Positions 21,640 to 35,277 of a stretch of 64,000 nt of DNA are shown here, piece after piece. The notes under the pieces are model-generated. The model made no database searches. It worked only from the letters and a program-made list of their open reading frames with translations, and was not told where the DNA came from. This DNA comes from Cryptomeria japonica (taxonomy: Eukaryota; Streptophyta; Pinopsida; Cupressales; Cupressaceae). Made by a program: the position numbers and the translations under genes. The stretch covers positions 917,237,509 to 917,301,508 of the forward strand of contig NC_081414.1 in NCBI RefSeq assembly GCF_030272615.1, in the 5' to 3' direction. Each line of letters begins with the position of its first letter. Positions within the stretch are counted from its first letter, which is position 1.

Positions 21640-24340
21640 ATAATGAGGGGCAATAACCCCAAACTCCTATAGGAGATACTCAATGGTATCCTTCGCCAAA
21701 GCCTTAAGAGTAAAGATATTTGTGCAATATATTCTTTAGTAGGTACATATTCCAATTTGACTTCCTTCTCTACAACCTTCTATCTTAAGAAATGATATCA
21801 AATTACAATTTGTTTAGTCCTTGAATGCATTATCAGATTCTTTGAAATATGAATTGCCTCATCATACTTTACATTGATATCTCTAAGAGTTTGCTTCATC
21901 CACATAACTTAACTACAACAATATGTTGTTGCAATGTATTCTGCCTCTGTGGTAGTTGATGACACTAAATTTTATTTCTTACTCAATCAATAGACCAATC
22001 TATCTCCCAAGAAAACACACCACTACTTGTACTTCTCTTGTCATCAACACATCTGGCCCAATCAACATCTATATATGCTTTCAAAGTGAAATCATCATCC
22101 TTCTTATACCATGATCCATAATTTAGAGTCTCTTTCAATCATTTGAATATCCTCTTCACTGCTTGATAATTAGATTGCTTAGAATTAGCTTGATATCTAA
22201 CAACCAAATAGACAACCTGCATAATATTTGTTTTTGAAGTAGTCAAACACAACAATCCTCCAATCATAGATTTATACTATTTTTTATCAACATCTAGTGA
22301 TCCATCATCCTTTCTTAACTTACAATCAATAGTCATAGGGGTTGCAACTAATTTAGAATTCTTCATCCCAAACTTCTTCAACATCTCCTTGATATACTTG
22401 GTCTGAGAAATGAAAATGACTTTTTCTATATGAGTAACTTGAAGACCAAGAAAAAATTACAACTCACCAATCATAGACATCTCAAATTTTTTCTACATCT
22501 CTTCCATAAACTTCCTACATACATTATCATCTCCTCCAAATATTATATCATCAACATAGACAAAAACAATCAATAGTTTATCACCTTCAATTTTGAAATA
22601 AAGATTTCTATTTGTTTGGCCTTTTCTACAAATCTACTACAATAAATACCTATCCATCCTTGCATGCCACACTCTAGGAGCTTGCTTGAGTCCATAAAGT
22701 GCCTTCTTGATTTTGGAAACCATATCTAGATCTTCTGATAGTTTGAATCCATCTGGTTGCTCAATGTATACTTCTTCTTCAAGTTCTCTATTCAAGAATG
22801 TTGACTTGACATCCATTTGATATATTTTAAAGTTCTTGTAAGTAGTAAATGCAAGAAACATCCATATAGCTTCCATTCTTGCAATCAGAGAAAAATTGTC
22901 CTCAAAATCTATGCCTTGAACCAATGAATAACTCTTAGACACCAATCATGCCTTGTTCCTTGTGACTTTTCCATCTTCATTTAGCTTTTTTTTAGAATAC
23001 CCACTTAGATCCTATCACATTTTATCTACCAGTCTAGGTACCAATTCCCATGTTAAATTCTTCTCTATCTGATTCAACTCTTCTTCCATTGCCTTAATTC
23101 AACTTTCATCCTTGTTAGCTTCTACATAGGTATTTGGTTCCACCTAAGAGAAGAAGCAGTAGTATTCTTATTCATTGGTTTCTGCAAATCTTCTTCTTGT
23201 ATGAACTCCTTTATTCTTATCTCCAATGAATTGTTCCTCTGAGTGATTATTCTACACATACTTTGTTGGTATCTTGGGAGTTTGTTGAAGTTCTTTTTCT
23301 TCTACGCTGGTCTCTTCTTTCTCTTTTAGGGCATTCTTCTCTTCTATAGCCATCGGCACAGCTTCTTTCTTAGTCTCAGATTCAGGTACAGTCTTAGTTT
23401 GATTCCATTCTTCACTAACTCTGACTTTTCACACTCAACAATCTTATTTATCCTCTTGTTGTAACAATGGTATGCTTTAATCCTTGTAGAGTATCCCAAA
23501 AATATTATTTCATCTGGTCTTGCACCAAACTTCCCTAGATCTCCCCCATCTCTCCTTATGTGGCACTTGCTTCCAAAGATTCTGAAATACTTGACTATGG
23601 GGGGTCTTCCATTCCATAGATCATTATAAGGTGTCTTTGTGTGATTCACTTTGATCTAAACCCTATTAATAATGTAAATAGTAGTATGAACAACCTCTTT
23701 CTAATACACATTAGGGAGGTTAGAATCCTTTATCATAGTTCTAACCATTTCAACAACAGTCTTAATCTTTCTTTCAACAACTCCATTCCGTTGAGGGGTC
23801 CTAGAGTAGAAAGAATCTTTCAAAAACTAGTCCAATGTGTATTTGTTTATATCATGACTCTCTTTAATGGCATATTTCTTAGGTTTGTAGCATTTAGGCA
23901 GTGTCAATATTACTTTTCTCACAACTTAACTTCCTTATAATTTACCACCAATACCCCTAATTGTACTCACAGTCTCATTTACTCAGTGTAGATAGCTTTC
24001 AATGTTCTCATCATCAGACATTCTCAAGTTCTCAAAATTATGCTTCAAATTTGTCAACTTGGCTTGCTTTGTCTTTTGATCACCTTCATATACACTATAA
24101 CTTTAGCAAATACTGAATCACTTAAACAGATGATAATTGAAACTTTAGTCTTTGAAGTGTTCTCATATACCTTAACCTCATACATATTTTGAGGACCATT
24201 TGCCAGAGCAATATATCCAATCTAGATACTGTCCCATATTCCAATCGGTAGAGATTCCAAATAAAATGATATCCTTTCCTTCCAATAAGAGTAACCCGAA
24301 CCATCAAACTTAGATGCTTTTTATTTTACTTCCTACACCA
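21640..24340 (-). pseudogene. pol: Gag-pol remnant of copia element A
   Basis: Minus-strand reading: Gag N-terminus (FDGSGYSYWKERISFYLESL, about 24320-24240), some later Gag, then an abrupt passage to late integrase (RTPQRNGVVERK near 23800 and KCHIRRDGGDLGKFGARPDE at 23560-23500), then reverse transcriptase (QMDVKSTFLNRELEEEVYIE, 22830-22770; KALYGLKQAPRVWHARMDRY, 22710-22640; catalytic VYVDDIIFG near 22560) and RNase H remnants to about 21900. Knuckle, protease and most of the integrase core are missing and many stops occur. Order IN before RT proves Ty1-copia. Inactive. Confidence 0.8.
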
Positions 24341-24385
24341 TTATGGATCTTCCTCAACCATTGAAGCTTCCTTAAGAGTAACTAT

Positions 24386-24397
24386 GCTTTGATACCA
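24386..24397 (-). promoter_or_regulatory. Primer binding site, element A
   Basis: Minus strand TGGTATCAAAGC, two bases from the LTR; identical to the site of element B. Confidence 0.85.
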
Positions 24398-24399
24398 AT

Positions 24400-25796
24400 T
24401 ATCAAACACACCACTAGAACAAGAGGGGGGTTGATTCATCCTAAACCTTAAAATAATTTACTTTTAATCTATCAAACTTCAAACAACAATTTAATTATTA
24501 CTTGTGTTCATGTGTTTATTGTGATTTGTGAACTTTCATGTTTCATGTGTTTAAAATAATTTACTTTGAATCTATCAAACTTCAAACAACAATTTAATTA
24601 TTACCGCAATTATGAAACATGAAAGTTCACAAATCACAATAAACACATGAACGCAAGATTTGCATGGAAAACCCTAAATAGGGAAAAACCACTTTGAGAA
24701 TCACACTCACAATATGAATAATTGATTATAATGTTTAGGCTCAAGGCCAAGGATCTCATTGCCCCTGAAGAACTTTCAAAACAATATACAAAGGGTTGCA
24801 CAAACTACCAAAAGTAACACACCTTCCAATAGGTGCAGAGGATTAATAAATTGAAATGAACAAGATCTCTTGATCATGAAATTTTCCTTGGAGCATTGTG
24901 TCAAGCGACCAATATCATGGCAAACACATCTGACCTCAAATAATGTCTCAAAGATCTTCACAAATTGTCTTTCGCATTTCTTCTATACCAAGTATTCTTT
25001 TGCATCATTCATATCCAATTCAGATACATCCCATACTCAACTCATACATCTACACTCCTATATATACAAGATAATTCATTGAAACATTAGTTGAGCATTG
25101 GACATGACCAAAAAAATAATATTACATAAATTTGGCCGCATAGACCTATAACATCCATTGCAGTCCTACATTCTTCACAATGCATGCTTTCTAAATGATT
25201 CCAATGAACCATACACACTAATACATCCATCAAATTTGACATCAAATGAAACATGTAGATAAATAGTGTAGCACACCAACCAGTCAGCCCAAAAAAATCC
25301 TCTAATGCACAAAACTTAGTGTGGATCTATACGCACTATGGTTAGACCCACGAAAGCATATTCTGACTAAAATGACACGATCTAAATAGGATACACTACC
25401 ATAGTCATCCAAAAGCCAAACCAACTGACATCACAGAACTCGAAAAACCATAACTTCACTTGTGAATCAAACCATCACTAGAAAACTAAACTGGAATGCT
25501 GAAAATACTAAAGGAACATGTCCTCCAAGGCACAACACTAAAAACCATATATCAGAGAACCACCAAGCATTATTTGGACCAGTTTTGTAGACACGCTAGT
25601 AACAAAAACAACAATGACTAACTCTACTATCTGAGCAATAGAGGACCCGTAGAAAAGATAGCACAACTTACACAGATCACAAACATTATATGCAAAACCA
25701 TACTCCATAATCTTCACATACCAAAGGAATGCAAATCATTCTCCCACCGACATTAAAAACTCTTTCCTGCATATGGAAACTTTCACTAGACCAACA
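24400..25796 (-). repeat. 5' LTR of element A, first segment
   Basis: Starts TATCAAACACACC and matches 1554-2618 and 10023-10340. It is cut at 25796 by element E and resumes at 53822. Contains the rearranged 24448-24652 region. Confidence 0.8.
24448..24652. repeat. Direct plus inverted duplication within the 5' LTR of A
   Basis: A 53-bp segment occurs twice in direct orientation (24448-24500 and 24551-24603, one mismatch seen). A 41-bp segment occurs as a perfect inverted pair (24506-24546 and 24612-24652). The other LTR copy (about 1620-1720) has neither duplicate. Confidence 0.85.
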
Positions 25797-26721
25797 TGTT
25801 GGTTCCCAAATCAACAAATCCCAGATCCTAGAGAAATAGACACTGACTCATAGATAGACAGGATTGGTTTTGGCCAACAAACAAGATTCAGCACAAAGGC
25901 TACAATCTTCTGCTCTTTAGGCTCTACAGGACCTAGGTGGGTACCCATGTTGCAATGTTTCACAGCATTTCAACTTTACATGGACTGGCATTGCATTGTA
26001 TAGAAAATGCTTTCAATGAAAATATACCAAGGAAAAGTATGATATAGTATGAATTCTGGCTTGAACCTTAGTTTGTACTACTTTGCTTCCATTGAAAACT
26101 GGTTCTAATCTATTCTACTCCTAATGCAGAAAAACTGGAAAATGAAATATAAAAGGTGTAATAAGAATGTTGAAATGATCCTAAAACTCAAAAAAGTATG
26201 ACCAGTGCATGTTCAAGGGAGATACATAGTCAAATAAAAGGTTTAAAGACAAAAAATATCACAATATCATCATTAAAGTGTAATGCTAAACATTCAAGAC
26301 TTGCATAAAATGTTCAGACCAAGAACGTATTCACAACTTCCTCACAAAACCTCTCACACAAATGTTGCAGTATTCAAGATAGAATTTAATTCATTTACTT
26401 GAAATTAAACCCATCAAGATATACACATTCTCCATTAGAGAAGACAAATTAAACATGTCATTAACATAACAACTCATACAACACCATACAAAAGATATGA
26501 GAAGGAAAAATGAATGTCCTCTTTATTGATTTTTAGAAAAATTGATACATTCATGATAGATTTTTGTGCTCAAAAAAAAATTGTAAAAGACTAACTTTCA
26601 TAATATACTTCAAAGCTATCCCAGTACATACTAAGCAAAATTTTCAAAATCGTTCTTCTTGGCCATGAATTCCCTTTTATAACACAAGGGACCAAAACAA
26701 GCTTCAGGAAAAGAAGACACG

Positions 26722-26985
26722 TCAAAAGTACAAGATATTACAATTCCCCCTAAGGCCAATTCTTGTCCTTGTCAACATGCGTGCAATCTTCCTAGTTTCA
26801 TTAAATGCAGGTGGTTGGAAAGTCACCATCCTAGAAGATTTGTATTGTAGGTCCACAAAATCTGCCTCTTCATTGGTACCTTGACACATGCCTCTATCAG
26901 GATCTGAAGTACAAATTGGTGTCTGGTAGTAGGTAACTTGGAGAACGGTCCTTGATGATTGAATGCTTATGTCATTCCTCCTCAA
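26722..26985 (-). other. Conserved short frame downstream of ORF-X, left LTR
   Basis: About 65 residues (DRGMCQGTNEEADF; QPPAFNETRKI) are shared with 47660-47956 in the other LTR. A splice-acceptor-like TTTTTTGCAG (minus) precedes it. It may be a 3' exon of ORF-X or simply LTR sequence. Confidence 0.35.
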
Positions 26986-27035
26986 AATTAGTAACCTGCA
27001 AAAAATTTACAATCAACAAAATAGAAAGACTATGA

Positions 27036-30000
27036 CTAGTCTTCTTCCTCAGGCTTCTCTTCCACCAAGGAGAAGTACCTTTTAGGAAAGGCTTCTATTC
27101 ATCATCCAACCAAGAAAAATCCCTCAATCCTTGCAATTTGTTTATTGCCTCCTTTATTTTATGGGTGGGTACAACTGCAACGCCCAAGTCAAATCTATGG
27201 TACATATCATCCACCTCCATAATCTTATCAATAATATTAAAAAAGGTATCTTCTTAGTTTGGATCATTAGCGAAAGATGTTAGAACTACATTGATTGCAT
27301 CTTGGAAACCTTGCCTTCATTCTTCTAGGCCTTTGATCTATCCATCATTTGTCAAAATTGTGGGGACGTGCCAACTTTTAAGCCTTTGGAAAGAATTGAT
27401 CATTCCCAACAATGTTTTATTTTCTTCTTCTATGTTGGACAACTCCTTAGTCAATAAATTATAATTTTTCCAAGTGACCCCTACAATTTGGGGTGGTTGG
27501 GCCACATTTTTTACTGCCACCATGACCTCTTTCAATTGTTGACCCTTTGGTAGCCAAGTGACTCTTATTGGTTGAAAGAATAAAATAATTTCATCCAGCT
27601 GACTCAGGAACTGAGATGTCAAATAATATGAAGTATGAACTTCATCCAATTATCAATAATTTTATTTGACCTCAAAATTGAATCTTTCTTAATTTCAAAA
27701 TAGTTGTTCTCGGCTTCATCTTTGAATCTATGTAACTCTTTAGTCATTCTTTATAATTCTTCAGGTCTAATTCCTCCTAAAGAATCTCCCATCACCTTCT
27801 TTATTTTCTCCTTTAATGTGCAATTTTCAATGAATAACTTGTTGTAATTTGCATTGAGAGCCACATGCATATCCTTTAATCTTAAATGATTTTTCTCAAG
27901 ATCATCTACTACTAGTGCAGCAAACTAGACCGTATGAGAGGTAATTTATGTGGCCTCTGATGTAGTGGTGTCCTCTAGGGTCCTAATTATTGCATCCCCT
28001 ATCTTTTTTTGTTCACCTTCCAGAACCATAGGCTTCTGGACATTCGGGGCCTTTGACCATAGAGAAAAAGCCTTTAGGCCTACAGTCACCCCAAGCCCAT
28101 GATCTTTGAACTCTTTTGCAAAATTGGGGTCCTTCTGTCGCATAAACTGATCTAACAAAAATATTTTCTCAAAGTCCCAGTTGGGGAAAAGAAGCATGCC
28201 ACTATTTCTAATCATCTCCCTACCTTCCTTAGGGGTGCATCTGAAACTATTCCTGTCAAAAATTTTGATCTCCTCATCAGATAGATCCTTCAATTTTTCC
28301 CTAAGCCAAAAATATTTGAACTCGGGAGAGTTCACAAAACTGTCATCTGCTATGAAGTCTTTTAAGGCAATGATCCTTTCATCATCTGCCTCCTCAACAT
28401 GGATTTTACTTGGGATAATGGCTCTATCTGATTCATTTAGGACCTCAACAACCTCATCTTCATGGAATGTTTCTCGAGGAGGAGAAGGGCGTGTCACATT
28501 TGTATCAAAATCCACTAGGACATATACAAAATCGGACATTTTTGCCTTTCCCTTTTCAACTCTCCTGCCCTATTTAGTTGCCTACCCAGAAGTGCTAGGA
28601 GATGTTCTTTCAATTGTTATTGTATGCCCTTTCATCTTGTATACTATAGGGGCAGGGTCAATAGGCCTTGTCTCAAATTTAACCCCTTTGTCCTTGGCAT
28701 CCCTTCTCTCCATTTAAATCTTTATTATATCATCTGCCTTTCTTATCATGAAAGACATCCTCGCAAAATTAGTCTATTATTACCTGTAAAAAACTTCAAA
28801 ATTGGGATCCTCTTGTTTCCTCTCTCACTCAAGCTTCTTCATGAGCTCCCATTTCTTCCTGTGTTGTTCTGTTTCAGCAGAGTGAGAATTTCTTATTATA
28901 TCCTCTCGCTCATCAAATGAATAAAAATAGCCCTTCTCCTTTAGCTTGTATACTTTGAGGTCATTTATACATCCCTCAGGGTCAAAATGTCGAGCTTGGG
29001 AAACCTTCAACCTATAATTATTTACTAGGAAATCCTACACCTTTTCCAGGGTATCATATCCTACAGTGAATTCTTCAAAATTGATCACCTTGGGGATGAG
29101 TCTCCCTTTCTTATTTGTTGGAATTTGTGTCCTCTCCATCAACATTAATTGCCAAATTAATTCAATGAATTTTATCCTAGGAGAGAAAAAAAAGCAGCAA
29201 AACATGGGGTGCTTGCTCACACCCATATACCCTGATGATAGTACAATTTCCATACAAAAATAAGTCCCCAAAATTATGGATGGAAGCCCCTTCTAGGTAT
29301 ACTATTCCTTCACCCTTAAAAATCCTTATTTTCAAAATTTTAATAATTTTTTTTGGCAGCCTGGGCAGGCTTACTCCAAGCCTTGACAATACCTCCATGA
29401 CAAAATGATCAAAGAATACAAAATAACTACCAAACCTGGACCCTTTTTCCCACACCTAGGTCCATCTCTGTACTGGCCATGGAAGACCTATGTGTGGATC
29501 ATTTTTCCTTATTGCTAATTCTGGACCCCAATAAGCCATGTTCTGATAAAGAATCATATGACACAATAAATAATAGTGTCTAAATTCTAGCTTCTCTTTT
29601 TTATTTATTGCTCCCATTAACCCTTCATGGAGCTTATCAAGAATAATAGCTGCAAAATCATATAGCTCATGTATTCAGGGGTGCTAGATATTGAAGGCAA
29701 TCTTCATGAAATCTATGGGCATTTGAGTAAGCCCACAATCTACCCCAAGAACCTGTCCTAATGCATAGTAGGTATTAACAAAATAGGGCTTAAAGCACTC
29801 TAATCTGAAAGGCTCCCTCTCAGATTTTAGGACAATTCTATGAATTTTTGAAAAGTTTCCTCATGAAATGAGGAACAAATTTCTTTCTATACTTGTCCTT
29901 TTTTTACTTGTAATTCCTTACCAAATTATTTCTATTTATTTCATTCAGGGCAGACTTATCCAAACCAAAACAATCTACAATAGCCCTATGTGAAATGTCC

Positions 30001-30987
30001 AATAGGACATATCCATCTTCTGATCTTACAGTCCTGCTTGGGGGATCATAGGCAACAACTAGCTCTCTTATTAACATTGGTTCTAAAAATACATTCGGCA
30101 CCACTAGCTTCCCCAAGTTGAGTGTCCAAGGATTCGACAATGGAATAGGTTTGTCCCTATTGCAATAAAAAGAATTAAATACATCCCACCCTCTCTCTTT
30201 TCTAATTGCATCCTGCCTCTTTGTCATTGAAGGCAATTCTGATGTTGTCATTCATAAAGGACCCTTCAAACAATTATAACAAGTCCTGATGGACGCTTCT
30301 TGTTTGTCTAGTTAGCCTTTTTGCAGCGTCCTCTAATCTCTCTTCAATTTTATGTTGTAATTCCTCTGCAGTCTTTGCAGGAGCAAGAGGGGTAGCTAGA
30401 ATTGTTTCTGATTTCTCTGCTTAAGCTGATGACTCCCCTTTAGATGTATTTCTAGGTATCTTGGGAGCTTTGGGAGCTGGCCCTTTCAGAGGAGCAGTTT
30501 CCTTCACCTGCTCAGCAGGGTTGTCCCTATGTGGGGCTTTCTCCTGAGGATTTGGGGTTTCTTCAATGAGTGGGTTTTCAATAGTAGGGGAATTTTCTGT
30601 AGGAGAATGGTCTTCAGTAGTAGATGTTTTAATGGAAGATTTTTGGGTAACTTTTCTCCTCTTTTGAATTAGTTTTCTTGCTTTAAGAGGAGTGGCGGGC
30701 TCATCTGAAGACTCACTGTCAGAAACAACAGTGATAGTCTTTCGAATTGTCCTTTTCTTTCTCTTCGTGGATTTCTCTTTAGGAGGTTAGCTTTCTTCGG
30801 CTTCTCCAAACATTTGCGGGGCAGATTGAGGGCTTGGTTCAGCAGTGAGAATGTTTGCAATTACCGACACAAGTAGAATTACATCAAGGGGAAGGACATG
30901 GGTAATCTTTGGCATTGCAAATCTAGTACCAACTTCGGGGGTATTCTCAGCAGTGGGAGTAGCAGAGTCCTTGGCAGAGGAGGCCAT
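27036..30987 (-). pseudogene. ORF-X, copy in the 3' LTR of element E
   Basis: Begins MASSAKDSATPTAENTPEVG at 30987, immediately beside inserted element C, and ends at a TAG at 27036 after EEKPEEED. Same layout as the copy at 48075-51997. Well-read parts: 30251-29904 (WTLNLGKLVVPNVFLEPMLI and DISHRAIVDCFGLDKSALNE), 29455-28825 (Lys-rich), 28539-27946 (acidic, with EDTTTSE) and 27649-27338 (KELSNIEEENKTLLGMINSF, coiled coil). Broken by several stops and frameshifts. Because element C separated it from its upstream region, any expression would have to start in C's LTR. Function unknown. Confidence 0.6.
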
Positions 30988-30989
30988 TT
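30985..30989. repeat. Target-site duplication of element C, left (CATTT)
   Basis: CATTT is repeated at 37631-37635. Its CAT is the reverse complement of the ATG of ORF-X. Confidence 0.85.
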
Positions 30990-31793
30990 TGTTAGGATTC
31001 CCATAGATACTGAGAGGGGGGGTGAATCAGTATCTAACCGGTTATAAGATTTTCTTAACTTAAAACATGTAGAGCATATTAATACCGTGTACCGGTAAGC
31101 AGAAAGTAATGCAATAAATAGAGATTAAAAAAAACACATGAAAAACACACCATAACACAAGGATTTAACAAGAAAACTTGGTGTGGGAAAAACCTCGATG
31201 GGATTTGTGACCCACAATATTCATTTACTGGCCAATAAGAGAATATTACTGCTACAAGAGGGGCCTATACATGCAGGAAGGCCAATTGCCTAGAGCTCAC
31301 TGCTTAAATACAAAATAGGAAGTCTCACTGACTTACAAAATGGATTATATAAATCCAATATCTTGTATTGCTTCAAAGTAGCATCTATAATGCTAGATCC
31401 AGTACCGGTTTCTACTCTGATCTTACATAAACCCTTAACCTATAATTCACATAATAGGTCTGCCTTATTTCACCTAATCACATTCTTCTTACTTGCTTCA
31501 AAATGTTCTACAATGATCTCTCTTATATAAGAGTCATTTTACAACTTGCCAAGTCGGCTTATAATGATTTTACAACTAATAAACAAAATATATTACAACA
31601 AAAATCCTGTCAGCCTTTGTGTCGGTATGCTTCCTTTAACTATCGATGTCAGTGATTTAGAGTGCCAATGTAGAGTCTAATCTTGCTAGTGCCGGTGGAA
31701 TGTCTTGCCGATGTCATAGGATTGTAAGGTTGCCATCAATGACAAAACCTTCAATCACCTACAATGTCTCATTGGAGTGTGCATATGCCAACA
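30990..31793 (-). repeat. 3' LTR of element C
   Basis: 804 bp, TGTTAGGATTCCC...TATGCCAACA, with seven G near 31016-31022 followed by TGAATCAGTATC. Closely matches 36827-37630. Confidence 0.88.
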
Positions 31794-31807
31794 ATCTCCC
31801 CCTTTGG
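31794..31807 (-). promoter_or_regulatory. Polypurine tract, element C
   Basis: Minus strand CCAAAGGGGGAGAT next to LTR start TGTTGGCATATG; identical to the tract of element B. Confidence 0.85.
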
Positions 31808-31990
31808 CATTGATGGCAACACTCATGAAAAAAATCCAAAACTTGTAATCCAAAAATTGTGTACCAAAAATATGTGAGCTCCCCCTGAGCATATAAGTCT
31901 TTTGTCAATTATTTTCTCATACTACTACTCCCCCTTTGGCATCAATGACAAAGGTTGCCAAGGTGTCAATAGAGTTGTAGTTTTTCTGTC

Positions 31991-34900
31991 TCAACCTTGT
32001 AACTGGGTGGTTACAATTTGAAAAAGATCCGCCAAAACCAAATTTATGCTTTCCATAAACTTCCTACTGTCTTTTATTGCTGCCTCTGTTCTTTGAATTG
32101 TACCGGTGAGGTGCTGCATATGCTCTGCTGGTGTTTTCTATCCTTGTACTAATGCCTCAGATATTTCCTTCCTCAAGAATGCTAGATAGTCCAGTCTTGG
32201 ACTTAGTTTTAGTCTCAGATTTTTAGCCTTGTTTATTATTCTCTCCTTTTCTCTCTCTAGCTTCAGTAACTCTTCCTCAAAACCTGTTATCTTTTTCTCA
32301 AAAACTGATAATGTATCAGGTGAATTAACAAAATTGTCAGCAAGTTTATTTATTTCTTCTTGTACCTTGCTCATTTTCTTGTCTATGTCAATTGTTAAAA
32401 AGTTTGTCTTGCAAGTATCTTTGTACAGAGTTTTAAATTCCTTCAATGAGTTGCATAGTTCTGATAGAAGTGTGTCAAATTCCCTAGTACACTTCTTTAT
32501 TTGATCCTTAAAGAATTTTTGTTTTTCAATTTCCAACCTGTCTTTGAATGCCTGTTCCTTTATCTACTCAACTGTCATTGTGTTGTCAGTAATATACTTC
32601 GACAAAGTGTCAAGTTGACTCAAAGAATCCTTATTATCTATGTTGCATTTTGGAGCTATCATCCTCAAAATTGGGATTGTGTCATCTATAGCTTTATAAA
32701 CTTGTGAACTACAATCAGTTATTTTCTTCAAAGAATCTAAAAGAACTTCAGTTACATTGGTTGATTTGTAATCTGCTGAGGATGAACCAACATTCTGAAT
32801 TCTGTTGGTGGAGGAAGTAACCATGCTTGTAGTGACCTCTGGTAGGTCAATCTGTGTTTCCATTTCCTTAAGCAAGGGTTTTTGTTTCTCTCCTGTTGTC
32901 GGTGGCACTATTTCCACATGAACCTGTTCCTGTTCCGGAGCCTGTTGCTCTGCTTGTCTCTCTGTCTGTTGATCTGTTTCAGTCTCTTTCAGAGTCTCTA
33001 TCTGCTTCCCTGTGCTATCATCTTCAATTTTTCCTTCTGTGTTATCAATGTTGTCAGTTGTCGGTGGCTCACTAGCCATGTCAGTCTTACCTGTTGTGTC
33101 TTTATCTACCACAATGTTGACCTTTTGAGTATCAACATCAACTATGTATAGTATCTCTGAAATAGGATTAGTATCCTCTTGTGATACATCCATACTGTCA
33201 TTTGTCGGTTGGTCTTTTGTTGTTGTTACTGACGGAGTAATCAGAGGCGGTGGGGATAAGTTATCTTTTATTTTGATACTAGGAGGTCCACCAACCTTTC
33301 CTTTACCCTTATCTTTGTCCTTTTGATAGACTTTGATAGGCTTGGGGTTCCTGTACTCTTCTTGCTTTTCCTTCTCCACAAGGAATATATCCCATCCATT
33401 TTCTATTTCTTCTGTTACCTCTTTTACTCTTCCTGCCATTAGTGCAATATGTTGGTGTGCAGTAGAGAATACTAACCGGTTGGCGCTTGCAATTAGATTA
33501 TCTATTTCTTTTGGAGAGTAGACAGCAAGTAATTTTTCAATTTTGATTTTCTTGTCAAGTTCTACAACAGATTATCTTCTTGCTTCTAGTCTCTTAAATA
33601 ATTCATCTGGTAGTTCATCTACAACTTGCATCAAAAACTTCTTATAGATATCCAGGTGTAAAATGACACTGTTTTCAACTTACTCTTTCTCATCTGCTGA
33701 TAGTGTATCATATAATTTTTCTATGTTCTTGAGTTTTCCTTCTTCTGTGATTTCATCCAATAGTCTGTCAATTGGAGAAATATTTTGTTGAGTCCTTTTC
33801 TTCTTAGGTGTTACCTTTTTCTTTGGGGTTGTCTTCTTTACCGAAGACCTCACTGCCTGTTGTTTTTGTCTAGCTCTTCTAGGCAAGGGTGTGGATACGG
33901 GTGAAGGTTTTCTTTTCCTTACAACTCTTTTGAATTCAGCTGGCATGTCACTCTCTGAAGAAGTTGCTACCAGTGAAAGGTGAGTTTTTGGTTGTTGTGC
34001 CTATAACTCACCTTCAGTGATACCGGTTTGTTTCAGTACATCTTCTTTTATAGCCTTAGCCTGCCTTGAACCTCTCCTTACTGCTGCTTATACTTTCTTT
34101 ACTCTCTTCTTAGATTGAATTTGGCTTTCAATGGTCTCAGCACTACCAAATACTTCTTCCTTAGGTTCATTTGGTGCTTCCAAAAGTGCTTTAGCATATG
34201 TTTCAATGATGTAGTCATCAGTCTCATAACCCATCTCAGTAACCCAAATTGTTCTTGGGATAATTGCTTCCATCCAAATCTCATCCTTTTTAATCACAAA
34301 ACATATATCATCTTTGTGTTTGTTTACAATTTTCTGTGACAGTCTGACTCTTTTGTTCATTCTGGCCTTTAGTGCTTGAAAATACTCATCAATATTCTTT
34401 TGTTTGCTTTCACCCATGTTGTTGAATAAGTCTGATAATTGTTTTCCTACCGGTATGTCAAATCCAAGGTTCTTGATACCTATATCGAGCACCTGTTTGG
34501 TTATGTATAGCATTAAGCATACAAGTTACCGAATCTAAATGTTCCTTTCTTATCCTTCTTGATCTTCCCTAAATTTTCAATCAATTCATCCTTTAGCAAT
34601 TCACATACATCAATTTTTACATTATCCTTAACCATATCATGTGCACTTTTTATGCATAAACTAGAAACTGAGTTAAGTTGGTTTGCATGTGTTTCTTTTT
34701 AACCTAAAATCATGCTAACAAATCTCACATTTATGTCGGTCACATCATTAACCCTTAGAGACCTTCTGTCGGATGTTGCACCAGTTAGGTTCATTACCAG
34801 GTTGTTTGAGACCTTCTTTGTCTTGTCTGGTCTGTTATCGGTGGAAGGTAACCCTATTACAGCTTTCATAGCTTCCTTGGTAATTTTATGAATTGAATCT

Positions 34901-35277
34901 AGCCAAAAGAATTCTCCATGTACCCTGCTCAATACTATTCTTATTACTTCCTTGGGGAATTTCAGAATGCAGAGGATCTCAGTGAATCCTAGGGTTTCAA
35001 CAATTTTGTGTTCAGGTTTTACATTTCTGGAGTCATCATAGATAACAGATTTGTACATGTTCTTGATTTCTTCATCTCCTAATTCTTCTATATGGCAATG
35101 GATATAAATTCTAGGGTCTTCTGCAAAAACAACTCCTTTGGGAATTTGGGAAAAAGAACCTACATTGTCATCCTTTTTAGCTATCTCAGGAACTAACTGA
35201 AATATAGGCCTAGGGCATTTGATTACCTTGACCACAGTAGGGTTTGCTATGAATTCAAGTACAGAAGAGGATGCCAT
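31991..35277 (-). pseudogene. ORF2 of element C: large protein of unknown function
   Basis: About 1,095 codons from MASSSVLEFI (35277) to a stop at 31991, with only a handful of stops or frameshifts. Parts in order: N-terminal region with PRIYIHCHIEELG, FFWLDSIHKITKEAMKAVIG and NDVTDINVRFVSMILG (35277-34699); a second region with IWVTEMGYETDDYIIETYAK (34513-34088); a very basic stretch KKTTPKKKVTPKKKRT (33946-33680), probably DNA/RNA-binding or nuclear-localising; a long Glu/Gln/Thr-rich disordered part (33439-32564); and a C-terminal coiled coil (32536-32138) ending KLSPRLDYLAFLRKEI. No catalytic motif recognised. It parallels ORF2 of B motif by motif. The last 49 codons follow a TAG at 32138-32140. 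Confidence 0.65.

Noticed and set aside
28181..28717. Plus-strand 178-residue frame, and its partner at 49222-49818, as a host gene
   Set aside because: Both lie exactly antisense to the conserved ORF-X and owe their similarity to it; no known motif in the plus frame.
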